Assembly (NCBI GenBank): GCA_014534205.1
Contig: JACVRX010000002.1
Location: 1 to 40,554, forward strand
Reading direction: 5' to 3'
DNA from: Jiangellaceae bacterium
GTDB taxonomy: Bacteria > Actinomycetota > Actinomycetes > Jiangellales > Jiangellaceae
Length of the DNA: 40,554 nt
The notes under the pieces were generated by a model. That model was not told the origin of the DNA. It saw only the letters and a list, made by a program, of their open reading frames with translations, and did not search any database. Numbering within the stretch: position 1 is the stretch's first letter; each line of letters starts with the position of its first letter. Shown in pieces: positions 7,405 to 14,892 of the stretch. A program made the position numbers and the translations under genes.

Positions 7405-8381
7405 CCCGGTCGATCCAGGCGCGCAGCGTGGGACGCGTGGCCGTTCGGCGTGGACCCGAGGCGGCGCTGCCGCACGCGTTCCAGCACGCGCTGACCGAGT
7501 TCACCGCCCACCTGCGCGCGGAGCGCGACCGGTCCGCCCACACGGTCCGGGCGTATGTCGCCGATGTCGCCAGCCTGCTCGATCACGTCGTGCGGCTGGG
7601 GCGGACAGACCTGGCCGGGGTGGACGTCGAGGCGGTGCGCGGCTGGCTGGCTCGGCAGCGCACGCAGGGACGGGCGCGAGCGACGCTCGCCCGCCGTGCC
7701 TGCGCGGCGCGTGCGTTCACGGCGTGGGCGCACCGGCGCGGGCTACTGCGAACCAACTCCGGTGCGCGGATCTCCGTTCCAGCTGCGCACCGCGCGCTGC
7801 CGAACGTGTTACGAGCCGACGTCATGGCCCGGGTGCTGGAATCCGCCGCGGCCGCGGCCGCCGCCGACGGCGACCCGGTGGCGATCCGCGACCGCGCCCT
7901 GCTCGAGCTGCTGTACGCCACCGGCGTACGAGTGAGCGAGCTTGTCGGGCTCGACGTTGCGGACGTGGACTACCAGCACCGGGTGGTACGGGTGCTCGGC
8001 AAGGGCCGCAAGGAGCGCAGTGTGCCGTTCGGCATACCCGCTGAAGCTGCGCTGGACGACTGGTTGAATCGGGGACGACCACTGCTGTATCGGCGGGCGG
8101 CCGGCGACGCGCTCTTCGTCGGCCGCCGGGGCGGACGTCTGGGGGTGCGCGCCGCCCGGCAGGTCGTCCACCAGCAGCTGTGCGCGGTGCCCGAAGCGCC
8201 CGACGTCGGCCCGCACGGCCTGCGGCATACGGCCGCGACGCATCTGCTCGAGGGAGGGGCGGATCTACGCAGCGTGCAGGAGCTGCTCGGCCACGCGTCG
8301 CTTTCCACCACGCAGATCTACACGCATGTCTCCGTCGACCGCCTTCGACGGATCCACGCGCAGGCGCACCCACGCGCCTGA
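7401..8381 (+). CDS. xerC: tyrosine recombinase XerC
   Basis: A site-specific recombinase that resolves chromosome dimers at dif together with XerD. It has an N-terminal SAM-like DNA-binding domain (HLRAERDRSAHTVRAYVADV) and a catalytic domain with all expected residues: Arg in YATGVRVSELVGL, Lys in GKGRKERSVPFG, His and Arg in HGLRHTAATHLLEGGADLR, His in LLGHASLS and the nucleophile Tyr in TTQIYTH. The start is uncertain. TTG at 7401 overlaps the dprA stop by four bases, like the other junctions in this operon, whereas GTG at 7428 or 7437 gives a length closer to relatives. The name XerC rather than XerD rests on the dprA–xerC–rpsB context. The last 117 bases overlap the convergent M23 gene. 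Confidence 0.93.
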   Translation: MTRSIQARSVGRVAVRRGPEAALPHAFQHALTEFTAHLRAERDRSAHTVRAYVADVASLLDHVVRLGRTDLAGVDVEAVRGWLARQRTQGRARATLARRACAARAFTAWAHRRGLLRTNSGARISVPAAHRALPNVLRADVMARVLESAAAAAAADGDPVAIRDRALLELLYATGVRVSELVGLDVADVDYQHRVVRVLGKGRKERSVPFGIPAEAALDDWLNRGRPLLYRRAAGDALFVGRRGGRLGVRAARQVVHQQLCAVPEAPDVGPHGLRHTAATHLLEGGADLRSVQELLGHASLSTTQIYTHVSVDRLRRIHAQAHPRA

Positions 8382-8915
8382 CCGTGCCGGCAGGAGGGGC
8401 CGGAACACGTCTTCTCCGAGCGGCAGCAGCCGGGGCCGACCAGTCTGCAGCAGCCCCATCGGGTCGAGATACGTGGCCGCTTTCCGCAAGCCCCAGTGCA
8501 GACAGGTGGCCGGCGCGCAATGGGTCGGCGCGCTGGACACGACCCCGATCTGGTCGCCGGCGACGACGTGCTGGCCGACCGCGACGGAGCCGGTAACCGG
8601 CTCATAGGTCGTTCGGAACAGGCCGTGCCGCACCACTACGACGCCGCGGCCGGCGACCAGACCGGCGTATGCCACCACACCGTCGCCTGCCGCATACACC
8701 GGCAGTCCGACGGTCGCGGCGAGATCGACTCCGCGGTGGCCAGGAAGCCACGGCTGCGCAGGCGGGTCGAACGCGCGGAGCACGTGCAACGACTCGGGAC
8801 CCAACGGCGAGCGCCAGCCGTCCGGCGCCAGTGCAGCAGCCGGCGCGACGTTTGCGAGCGCCTGGGCCCACAATCCGATGACGGCTGGGAGAAGCAGTCG
8901 TATGCCAACGGACAT
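8265..8915 (-). CDS. secreted M23-family peptidase-like protein
   Basis: A 216-aa protein with an N-terminal signal-like segment (IRLLLPAVIGLWAQALA) and a LytM/M23 domain, so it probably acts on peptidoglycan outside the membrane. The zinc ligands His60 and Asp64 are in HRGVDLAATVGLPV, and the third ligand His140 is in CLHWGLRKAATYLDP. The first His of the usual HxH is Cys138, so catalysis may be reduced or altered. In mycobacteria a similar gene (Rv2891) lies in the same place next to rpsB. The C-terminal 38 residues are read from the strand opposite the 3′ end of xerC, and this tail is Arg/Lys-rich. The start at 8915 has only a weak ribosome site. Confidence 0.85.
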   Translation of the reverse strand: MSVGIRLLLPAVIGLWAQALANVAPAAALAPDGWRSPLGPESLHVLRAFDPPAQPWLPGHRGVDLAATVGLPVYAAGDGVVAYAGLVAGRGVVVVRHGLFRTTYEPVTGSVAVGQHVVAGDQIGVVSSAPTHCAPATCLHWGLRKAATYLDPMGLLQTGRPRLLPLGEDVFRPLLPARSGAWVRLRVDPSKAVDGDMRVDLRGGKRRVAEQLLHAA

Positions 8916-9065
8916 GCCGCCGAGGATCCACCTTCGCGGGTGCTCACGCGCCGCGCGCGCCGTCGGCTGTGGATGGCGGCGCTGCTGGGAAGGCCACTGT
9001 GGAGAAGCCGGACGTTTCTCCGTTCCACTTCTGGCACCTACCGGGCGCCGCCCCAGGAGCTGCGG

Positions 9066-9452
9066 TCAGGCCTTGGCTGCGACCTTGCGCCGGTACTGGG
9101 GTTCCAGCTTGCGGTCGATGTCGCTCGGCTTGATGCCCTGCTCCTGCAACAGCGCGTCGATCTTCGCCTCCAGCCGCTCGGAGCTGTCCGGCGACTCGCT
9201 GGACCCCTTGTACACGAAGTAGGCAGCGGCGATTACGAACGATCCGAGTTGGAGGAACTCGGACTGCCAGTTCTCCAGTGTCGACTGCCAGAACTCCACC
9301 CAGAACTCGCCCGACCAGAATTCAGCCGTCTGCTGGTGCGCTTCCTGCTCACTGACGAAGCGCTGCCATTCGACGAACAGCTGGGCCAGCCAGGTGAGTA
9401 CGAACAGCGCGATGAAGAACAGCCCCAGGCTGCGGTCGCGCACCCAGTTCAT
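9066..9452 (-). CDS. small membrane protein, DUF6766-like
   Basis: A 128-aa protein with two predicted membrane segments (LGLFFIALFVLTWLAQLFV, and SFVIAAAYFVYKG after the loop) joined by a Trp/Glu-rich loop (EFWVEFWQSTLENWQSEFLQ). This pattern resembles the DUF6766 family of unknown function, recognised from memory. The C-terminal tail (LEAKIDALLQEQGIKPSDID) looks like a short cytoplasmic helix. The ATG at 9452 is preceded by a perfect AGGAGG at 4-nt spacing. A second, duplicated AGGAGG lies 14 nt further upstream. Confidence 0.75.
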   Translation of the reverse strand: MNWVRDRSLGLFFIALFVLTWLAQLFVEWQRFVSEQEAHQQTAEFWSGEFWVEFWQSTLENWQSEFLQLGSFVIAAAYFVYKGSSESPDSSERLEAKIDALLQEQGIKPSDIDRKLEPQYRRKVAAKA

Positions 9453-9575
9453 CGATCCTCCTGATCATGTCCTCCTGATCACGTCCGGTGGCACGGTTGT
9501 AGCTCCGTACTACGGGCGTCCAAACTCGACCGACCGCTGCGCGCGATCCGATGCAGCACCGGCGACGCGGCATCT

Positions 9576-9581
9576 TAAGGT
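9576..9581 (+). promoter_or_regulatory. candidate -10 box for leaderless VOC transcript
   Basis: TAAGGT fits TANNNT and ends 7 nt before the GTG at 9589, which matches the spacing of a leaderless start. No clear -35 box is seen. Confidence 0.45.
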
Positions 9582-9588
9582 CGTCGGG

Positions 9589-10311
9589 GTGACCACCCGG
9601 CTCGAGTGCGTGGCCTTCGACGCACTTGATCCCGCCGCGCAGGGGACGTTCTGGTCCACGGTCACCGGCTGGCCCATCACTGTCGCGGAGCAGGACGAGA
9701 TCTGCGTGGAGCCTCCGGCCGGCCTCCCCGGGGTGCCGCTGGTCTTCCTGCCGGCGTCCAACCGCAAGGCCGGCAAGAATCGGATGCATCTGGATCTGCG
9801 GTCGGGCTCCGCTGCAGAACAGGAGGCGACGGTCAGCCGGTTGTGCGAGCTCGGCGCGACATTCACCGACGTCGGCCAGGGCGACGTGCCCTGGACGGTG
9901 CTCTCGGACCCAGAAGGCAACGAGCTCTGCGTTTTGGAGCCGCGACGCCAGTACGACGGCACAGGTGCGATCGGCGCGATCATCATGGACGCGTTTGCAC
10001 CAGGTGTGCTCGCGAGTTTCTGGTCGGCCGCGACGGGTTGGCCCGTGACGCACGGCACGCACGACTTCTACGCACTACGGGCGGCGGATGGTCGCGGACC
10101 GTACCTGGAGCTGCTGCGAACGGCCGATCCCAAGGTGGGCAAGAACCGGCTCCACGTCGACGTCGCACCGGCCGCGGACACCGACCAGGCGGCCGAGGTG
10201 GCGCGGCTACGCGCCCTGGGTGCGACGTTCGTCGACGTCGGCCAGGGCGACGTGTCGTGGACGGTGCTCGCGGACCCGGAAGGCAACGAGTTCCGTGTCC
10301 TGTCGCCGTGA
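9589..10311 (+). CDS. two-domain VOC (glyoxalase-like) protein
   Basis: A 240-aa protein made of two glyoxalase-like (VOC, Glyoxalase_6 type) modules, about residues 1–120 and 121–240. Each has the [22 protein letters not shown] helix, a [16 protein letters not shown] strand and the end box LGATF-DVGQGDV-WTVL-DPEGNE. The two modules clearly arose by duplication. The first metal-ligand position is not His (CVAFDALDP), so this is probably a non-enzymatic or ligand-binding VOC type. The GTG at 9589 is preferred over the ORF-track start at 9394, which lies over the divergent gene. Substrate unknown. Confidence 0.88.
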   Translation: MTTRLECVAFDALDPAAQGTFWSTVTGWPITVAEQDEICVEPPAGLPGVPLVFLPASNRKAGKNRMHLDLRSGSAAEQEATVSRLCELGATFTDVGQGDVPWTVLSDPEGNELCVLEPRRQYDGTGAIGAIIMDAFAPGVLASFWSAATGWPVTHGTHDFYALRAADGRGPYLELLRTADPKVGKNRLHVDVAPAADTDQAAEVARLRALGATFVDVGQGDVSWTVLADPEGNEFRVLSP

Positions 10312-10344
10312 TGAGTGAAGTGGTCGGCGAAACCGGCTCTCCCG

Positions 10345-10350
10345 TACACT
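10345..10350 (+). promoter_or_regulatory. candidate -10 box for rpsB
   Basis: TACACT, a good TANNNT match, lies in the gap after the VOC gene. It would give an untranslated leader of about 175 nt before rpsB. No strong -35 box is visible. Confidence 0.4.
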
Positions 10351-10414
10351 GACCGACGGCCTGGGCGCACCAGGTCGAATTTCGCGTGTCCCGCGCGCGG
10401 TCGCACACTCCTCG

Positions 10415-10449
10415 GTCCCCGACATAGCGGGGTGGATGTCGGCTGGGAC
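10415..10449 (+). promoter_or_regulatory. rpsB leader hairpin (possible autoregulatory structure)
   Basis: CCGACAT (10419–10425) pairs with ATGTCGG (10436–10442). Outer GTCC/GGAC pairs extend the stem across a 3-nt bulge. A competing hairpin, CCCC with GGGG, can form from the left arm and loop. Structured leaders that bind S2 are known in other bacteria; that this one works that way is inference. Confidence 0.4.
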
Positions 10450-10530
10450 ACCAGGCGCGACGGTCGAACCGGCCGCCGCGGACAACCGGACGAGCGCCGC
10501 ACCAGGGCGCAGAAGGAGGTAGGCGCGGCC

Positions 10531-11463
10531 GTGGCCGTCGTCACCATGAAGCAGCTGCTCGAGAGCGGCGTGCACTTCGGGCACCAGACCCGGCGCTGGA
10601 ATCCGAAGATGAAGCGGTTCATCTTCACCGAGCGCAACGGCATCTACATCTTCGATCTGCAACAGTCACTGTCATACATCGACCGCGCCTACGAGTTCAT
10701 CAAGGAGACCGTGGCGCACGGCGGCAGCGTGCTCTTCGTCGGCACCAAGAAGCAGGCGCAGGAAGCGATTCACGAGCAGGCCACCAGAGTCGGCATGCCG
10801 TACGTCACCGAGCGATGGCTGGGCGGCATGCTCACCAACTTCCAGACCGTGCACAAGCGGCTGCAGCGGCTGAAGGAACTCGAGGAGCTCGACTTCGACG
10901 ACCTCACTGCTTCCGGCCTCACGAAGAAAGAGTTGCTCATGCGCCGGCGGGAGATGGAGAAGCTTCGGCGCAGCCTGGGCGGCGTGCGGGACATGACCCG
11001 GGTCCCGAGCGCGGTGTGGATCGTCGACACGAAGAAAGAGCACCTGGCAGTCGACGAGGCGCGCAAGCTCAGCATCCCGATCATCGCGATCCTCGATACC
11101 AACTGCGACCCGGACGAAGTCGACTACCCCATTCCGGGCAACGACGACGCGATCCGGGCGGTCAGCCTGCTGACTCGGGTCGTGGCCGACGCCGTGGCAG
11201 AGGGACTCATGGCACGGGCCGCGCAGACGGGCGACGAGGCCGCCGGTCCGGAGCTGGCCGGTGGCGAGCCGCTCGCCGAGTGGGAACAGGAGCTGCTCGC
11301 CGGCCAACCCGACCAGGTGTCCGTCACCGACGAGGTCGACGCCGAGCACGACACGAAGGGTATTGCCGAAGGCACATCGCCGATCGATGCCGAAGCAGCT
11401 GCGGAGTTCGCCGATGAGACGGGTGCGCCGACGAGCCCGCAGACCACTCCACCAACGGCATGA
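10531..11463 (+). CDS. rpsB: 30S ribosomal protein S2
   Basis: A 310-aa small-subunit protein. The N-terminus [19 protein letters not shown] and motifs [34 protein letters not shown] and [20 protein letters not shown] are diagnostic. The GTG at 10531 is the start used by actinobacterial relatives and follows AAGGAGGT. The ORF-track start at 10315 includes the leader. The C-terminal 60 or so residues are an acidic, Ala/Glu-rich extension typical of actinobacterial S2. It leads the rpsB–tsf–pyrH–frr–cdsA run. Confidence 0.98.
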   Translation: MAVVTMKQLLESGVHFGHQTRRWNPKMKRFIFTERNGIYIFDLQQSLSYIDRAYEFIKETVAHGGSVLFVGTKKQAQEAIHEQATRVGMPYVTERWLGGMLTNFQTVHKRLQRLKELEELDFDDLTASGLTKKELLMRRREMEKLRRSLGGVRDMTRVPSAVWIVDTKKEHLAVDEARKLSIPIIAILDTNCDPDEVDYPIPGNDDAIRAVSLLTRVVADAVAEGLMARAAQTGDEAAGPELAGGEPLAEWEQELLAGQPDQVSVTDEVDAEHDTKGIAEGTSPIDAEAAAEFADETGAPTSPQTTPPTA

Positions 11464-11531
11464 CGCCACCTCCGTCACGACATGAGCCCGGGCACCGCTC
11501 GGGAGACTGCACCTAACCGAAAGCGAGCGAG

Positions 11532-12353
11532 ATGCCGAACTTCACGGCCACTGATGTCAAGCGTCTCCGCGACGCCACCGGCGCCGGGATGATGGACGCC
11601 AAGCGGGCGCTGGAGCAGACCGGCGGTGACTTCGACCGCGCGGTCGAGCACCTGCGGATCAGCGGTGCGGCGCGCGCGGCGAAACTGAGCGCCGAGCGGA
11701 CCGCATCGAACGGGCTGGTGGCCGTGGCAGGGCCAGCCATGATCGAGCTCGCCTGCGAAACAGACTTCGTCGCGAAGAACACCGACCTCCAGCAGCTTGC
11801 GGCGTCCATCGTCGCCGCGGCCGCCGTGGCCCGGCCGCGCGACGTCGAGGCGCTGCAAGCCGTGACGATCTCCGATGGTCGTACGGTCGCGGCCGCGCTG
11901 GAGGCGGCAGCTGCGGTGATCGGGGAGAAACTCGAACTGCGCCGGCTGGCTGTGTTCGACGGTGACGTCGTGAGTTACCTGCACCGTCGTGCCACCGACC
12001 TGCCCCCGCAGGTCGGCGTGTTGGTCGAGTACAGGGGTGGCGACGCGGTCGCCGCGCGCGGCGCAGCGATGCAGATTGCCGCCATGCGCCCGCAGTTCGT
12101 ACGCCACGAGGAGGTGCCCGCCGAAACCGTCGAACAGGAGCGCCGGATCGCCGAGGCGATCGCCCGTGAGGAAGGCAAGCCGGAACAGGCGGTGCCGAGG
12201 ATCGTGGAGGGCCGGCTGGCCGCCTACTTCAAGGACAACGTGCTGCTCGAGCAGCCGGCGGTGCAGGACGCCAAAAAGACAGTCGGGGCGCTTCTCGCGG
12301 AGGCAGGTGTGACCGTCACCCAGTTCGCCCGCTTCGAAGTCGGCCGAGGCTGA
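11532..12353 (+). CDS. tsf: elongation factor Ts
   Basis: A 273-aa guanine-nucleotide exchange factor for EF-Tu. The N-terminal UBA-like module ([19 protein letters not shown]) and the conserved [12 protein letters not shown] box, which contacts EF-Tu, are both present. Two dimerisation-type subdomains follow, ending [17 protein letters not shown]. The ATG at 11532 lies 68 nt after rpsB, with GAGCGAG upstream. The length is normal for the group. Confidence 0.97.
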   Translation: MPNFTATDVKRLRDATGAGMMDAKRALEQTGGDFDRAVEHLRISGAARAAKLSAERTASNGLVAVAGPAMIELACETDFVAKNTDLQQLAASIVAAAAVARPRDVEALQAVTISDGRTVAAALEAAAAVIGEKLELRRLAVFDGDVVSYLHRRATDLPPQVGVLVEYRGGDAVAARGAAMQIAAMRPQFVRHEEVPAETVEQERRIAEAIAREEGKPEQAVPRIVEGRLAAYFKDNVLLEQPAVQDAKKTVGALLAEAGVTVTQFARFEVGRG

Positions 12354-12392
12354 CGAGAGCCGGCGGACGGCTTCCAGGAAGGGGCGTCAACC

Positions 12393-13196
12393 GTGGTGGA
12401 CATGGCGGCGACCGCGCCGGCGTCGCCCGCGAGCCCACCGGCTCGATCGAAGCTGCGGGTGCTGCTGAAGCTCTCCGGTGAGGTGTTCGGCGGTGGCGCC
12501 GTGGGCGTCGATCCCGAGGTTGTGCAGACGATCGCCCGGCAGATCGCGACCGTCGTCAACACTGGGGTGCAAGTCGCCATCGTGGTCGGCGGCGGCAACT
12601 TCTTCCGCGGCGCGGAGCTTCAGCAGCACGGCATGGACCGGGCGCGCGCCGACTACATGGGCATCCTTGGCACCGTGATGAACTGCCTGGCGCTGCAGGA
12701 CTTTCTGGAAAAGGAAGGCGTCGACACCAGGGTGCAGACCGCGATAGCCATGGGCCAGGTGGCCGAGCCCTACATCCCGCGCCGGGCCGCCCGCCACCTC
12801 GAGAAGGGGCGGGTCGTGATGTTCGGCGCGGGCGCCGGGATGCCCTACTTCACGACCGACACGGTTGCCGCCCAGCGCGCCCTGGAGATCGGCTGCGACC
12901 GGCTGCTCATGGCCAAGAGCCGGGTCGACGGCGTGTACGAGGCCGATCCGCACATCGACTCGTCGGCGCGGCGGTTCGTCACGATCACGTACGGCGAGGT
13001 GCTGCGCCGCCGCCTTTCGGTCGCCGACCCGGCGGCCTTCAGCCTGTGCATGGACAACCGGCTGCCGATCGTCGTGTTCGGTCTGGTAGGGGACGGGTCC
13101 ATCGCCCGCGCGATTCGTGGGGATTCGATCGGCACCATGGTGGCAGCCGACGTGCCGACGGTGTTGGTCGACGGGGGTACCCCGAAGCCGGTCTGA
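12393..13196 (+). CDS. pyrH: uridylate kinase
   Basis: A 267-aa UMP kinase of the amino-acid-kinase fold, which makes UDP for RNA, DNA and cell-wall precursors. The phosphate-binding [11 protein letters not shown] and the [10 protein letters not shown] loop are clear, followed by [20 protein letters not shown], the acceptor-site [15 protein letters not shown] and [12 protein letters not shown]. The GTG at 12393 follows AGGAAGGGG; an ATG three codons later is also possible. A short Ala/Pro-rich N-terminal extension precedes the core. After its stop comes copy 1 of the dispersed palindromic repeat, before frr. Confidence 0.97.
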   Translation: MVDMAATAPASPASPPARSKLRVLLKLSGEVFGGGAVGVDPEVVQTIARQIATVVNTGVQVAIVVGGGNFFRGAELQQHGMDRARADYMGILGTVMNCLALQDFLEKEGVDTRVQTAIAMGQVAEPYIPRRAARHLEKGRVVMFGAGAGMPYFTTDTVAAQRALEIGCDRLLMAKSRVDGVYEADPHIDSSARRFVTITYGEVLRRRLSVADPAAFSLCMDNRLPIVVFGLVGDGSIARAIRGDSIGTMVAADVPTVLVDGGTPKPV

Positions 13197-13209
13197 GCTA
13201 CCGCCGCTG

Positions 13210-13290
13210 GCCATCACCAGGCCTGTCCGTACATCACCAGGCCTGCAGGCCTGGTGATGTACGGACACGCGTGGTGTACGTGGTCATTCC
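13210..13290 (+). repeat. dispersed palindromic repeat, copy 1
   Basis: An 81-bp element between pyrH and frr. It contains a perfect 42-nt palindrome (13225–13266): GTCCGTACATCACCAGGCCT, GC, then the reverse complement. A further direct copy of ATCACCAGGCCTG lies just upstream (13212–13224), and a tail GTGGTGTACGTGGTCATTCC follows. It matches the copy at 28833–28913 at 74 of 81 positions by eye. In RNA the palindrome would fold into a stem of about 19–20 bp with no U-run after it. Confidence 0.9.
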
Positions 13291-13395
13291 GAAGCGCTCC
13301 GTGCTCTCCCCGCGGAGGGGTCGGCCGGGGTACGGTCGGCTGCAAGCCGACAGCACGCCGGGTAGCGGCCCGGCCTACCTGCCATTGGAGCCACG

Positions 13396-13953
13396 GTGAT
13401 CGACGACACCCTTCTCGAGGCCGAGGAGAAGATGGAGAAGGCGGTGTCCGTCGCCAAGGAGGACTTCACCACCATCCGTACCGGCCGCGCGCACCCGTCG
13501 CTGTTCAACAAGATCCTCGTCGACTACTACGGCGCTCCCACACCGGTGAACCAGCTCGCGTCGTTCCACGTCGCGGATGCCCGGATGATCACCATTCACC
13601 CGTACGACAGGAGCTCGCTTGCGGCGATCGAGCGGGCCATCAGGGACTCCGACCTCGGCGTGAACCCTACGAACGACGGCCAGATCCTGCGCGTGGTCCT
13701 GCCGCAGCTGACCGAGGAACGACGTCGCGAGTACACCCGCCTGGCACGGCACAAGGCGGAGGAAGCCCGCGTCTCGATCCGCAACGTCCGCCGCCACGCC
13801 AAGGACGCCCTGGACAGACTGGCCCGGGACGGCGAGGTCGGAGAAGACGACGTGGTACGCGCGGAGAAGCAGCTCGACGCCCTCACCAGGTCGTACGTCG
13901 AGCAGGTCGACGACCTACTCAAGCACAAGGAAGCCGAGCTGCTCGAGGTGTGA
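13396..13953 (+). CDS. frr: ribosome recycling factor
   Basis: A 185-aa factor that splits post-termination ribosomes together with EF-G. It is full length with family motifs: [66 protein letters not shown] and [20 protein letters not shown]. The GTG at 13396 follows TTGGAG at 6-nt spacing. It stops two nucleotides before cdsA starts. The 200-nt gap from pyrH holds the palindromic repeat, so frr may have its own promoter (TACGGT near 13330 is a weak candidate). Confidence 0.97.
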   Translation: MIDDTLLEAEEKMEKAVSVAKEDFTTIRTGRAHPSLFNKILVDYYGAPTPVNQLASFHVADARMITIHPYDRSSLAAIERAIRDSDLGVNPTNDGQILRVVLPQLTEERRREYTRLARHKAEEARVSIRNVRRHAKDALDRLARDGEVGEDDVVRAEKQLDALTRSYVEQVDDLLKHKEAELLEV

Positions 13954-13955
13954 GG

Positions 13956-14807
13956 GTGACGACCGACGGCTCGGCCCCGGCCACTGTGCCGGCACACGGC
14001 CGGGCCGGTCGAGACTTGCGTGCGGCGACCGGTGTCGGACTCGCTCTCGCCGGCCTGGTCTTGGGCAGCCTGCTGCTGTGGCGCCCGGCCTTCGTGGCGC
14101 TCGCGCTCGCCGTGACGGCTGTGGCCGTCTGGGAACTCCGCGACGCGTTCGCGCTCAAGAACATACGGCTGCCGCTGGTGCCGGTGATACTCGGCGGTGT
14201 CCTGATGATCGTCGGGGCGTACGCCGGCGGTCACCAGACCATGGTGGTCGCTCTCGCGCTCACCGTGGTCGCCGTACTGGTATGGCGGTTGGCCGAGGAT
14301 CCGCCTGGTTATACCGGCGACGTCGCGGCCGGCATCTTCGTCGCTGTCTACGTGCCGTTTCTCGCTGGCTTCGCGATGTTGTTGCTCCGCCCCGACGACG
14401 GCGCGTGGCGGGTGCTTACATGCATCCTCGTGGTGTTCGCGTCGGACACCGGCGGCTACGTCGCCGGTGTGGTCGCAGGCCGGCATCCCCTCGCACCGAC
14501 GGTGAGCCCGAAGAAGTCGTGGGAGGGGCTGGTCGGCGCTGTGGTCGCGTGCGTCGCCGTGGCCTCGCTCGCCGTGGTCGTCCTCCTTGGCGGAAGCTGG
14601 TGGGTCGGTGTCCTCCTCGGTGCGGCGGCGGCCGTCACGGCCACGCTCGGCGACCTGGCCGAGTCGATGATCAAGCGAGATCTCGGCATCAAGGACATGA
14701 GCAGGCTGCTGCCCGGCCACGGCGGGATCATGGATCGGCTCGACTCGCTGTTGCCCACTGCGCCAGTGAGCTGGCTGGTCCTGTCGACGCTTGTGCCGGC
14801 CGGGTGA
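13956..14807 (+). CDS. cdsA: phosphatidate cytidylyltransferase
   Basis: Makes CDP-diacylglycerol from phosphatidic acid and CTP for phospholipid synthesis, in the membrane. The 283-aa protein has about eight hydrophobic segments. The CDS signature is near the C-terminus: SMIKRDLGIKDMSRLLPGHG followed by GIMDRLD. The cytosolic TVSPKKSWEG box precedes it. The ORF-track start at 13254 runs through frr; the GTG at 13956 follows GAGGTGTGAGG and lies two bases after the frr stop, so it is co-translated. In many actinobacteria rlmN follows; here it does not. Confidence 0.95.
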   Translation: MTTDGSAPATVPAHGRAGRDLRAATGVGLALAGLVLGSLLLWRPAFVALALAVTAVAVWELRDAFALKNIRLPLVPVILGGVLMIVGAYAGGHQTMVVALALTVVAVLVWRLAEDPPGYTGDVAAGIFVAVYVPFLAGFAMLLLRPDDGAWRVLTCILVVFASDTGGYVAGVVAGRHPLAPTVSPKKSWEGLVGAVVACVAVASLAVVVLLGGSWWVGVLLGAAAAVTATLGDLAESMIKRDLGIKDMSRLLPGHGGIMDRLDSLLPTAPVSWLVLSTLVPAG

Positions 14808-14892
14808 GACGCTGCATGTTGGGTCTGTGCCCGGGAGCGTGTAGACAAGCTCCGTCACGACTGTCCGCTGGCCGCGTGGACGGAGGGTCACG

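Noticed and set aside
13210-13290. intrinsic terminator between pyrH and frr
   Set aside because: The stem is far longer than usual, no U-run follows, and the same unit recurs elsewhere between convergent genes and in reverse upstream of rplS, so it is better described as a dispersed element.
14808-14892. remnant of rlmN between cdsA and the ATP-grasp gene
   Set aside because: The 85-nt gap has no radical-SAM motif or similarity to rlmN; the gene is simply not here.
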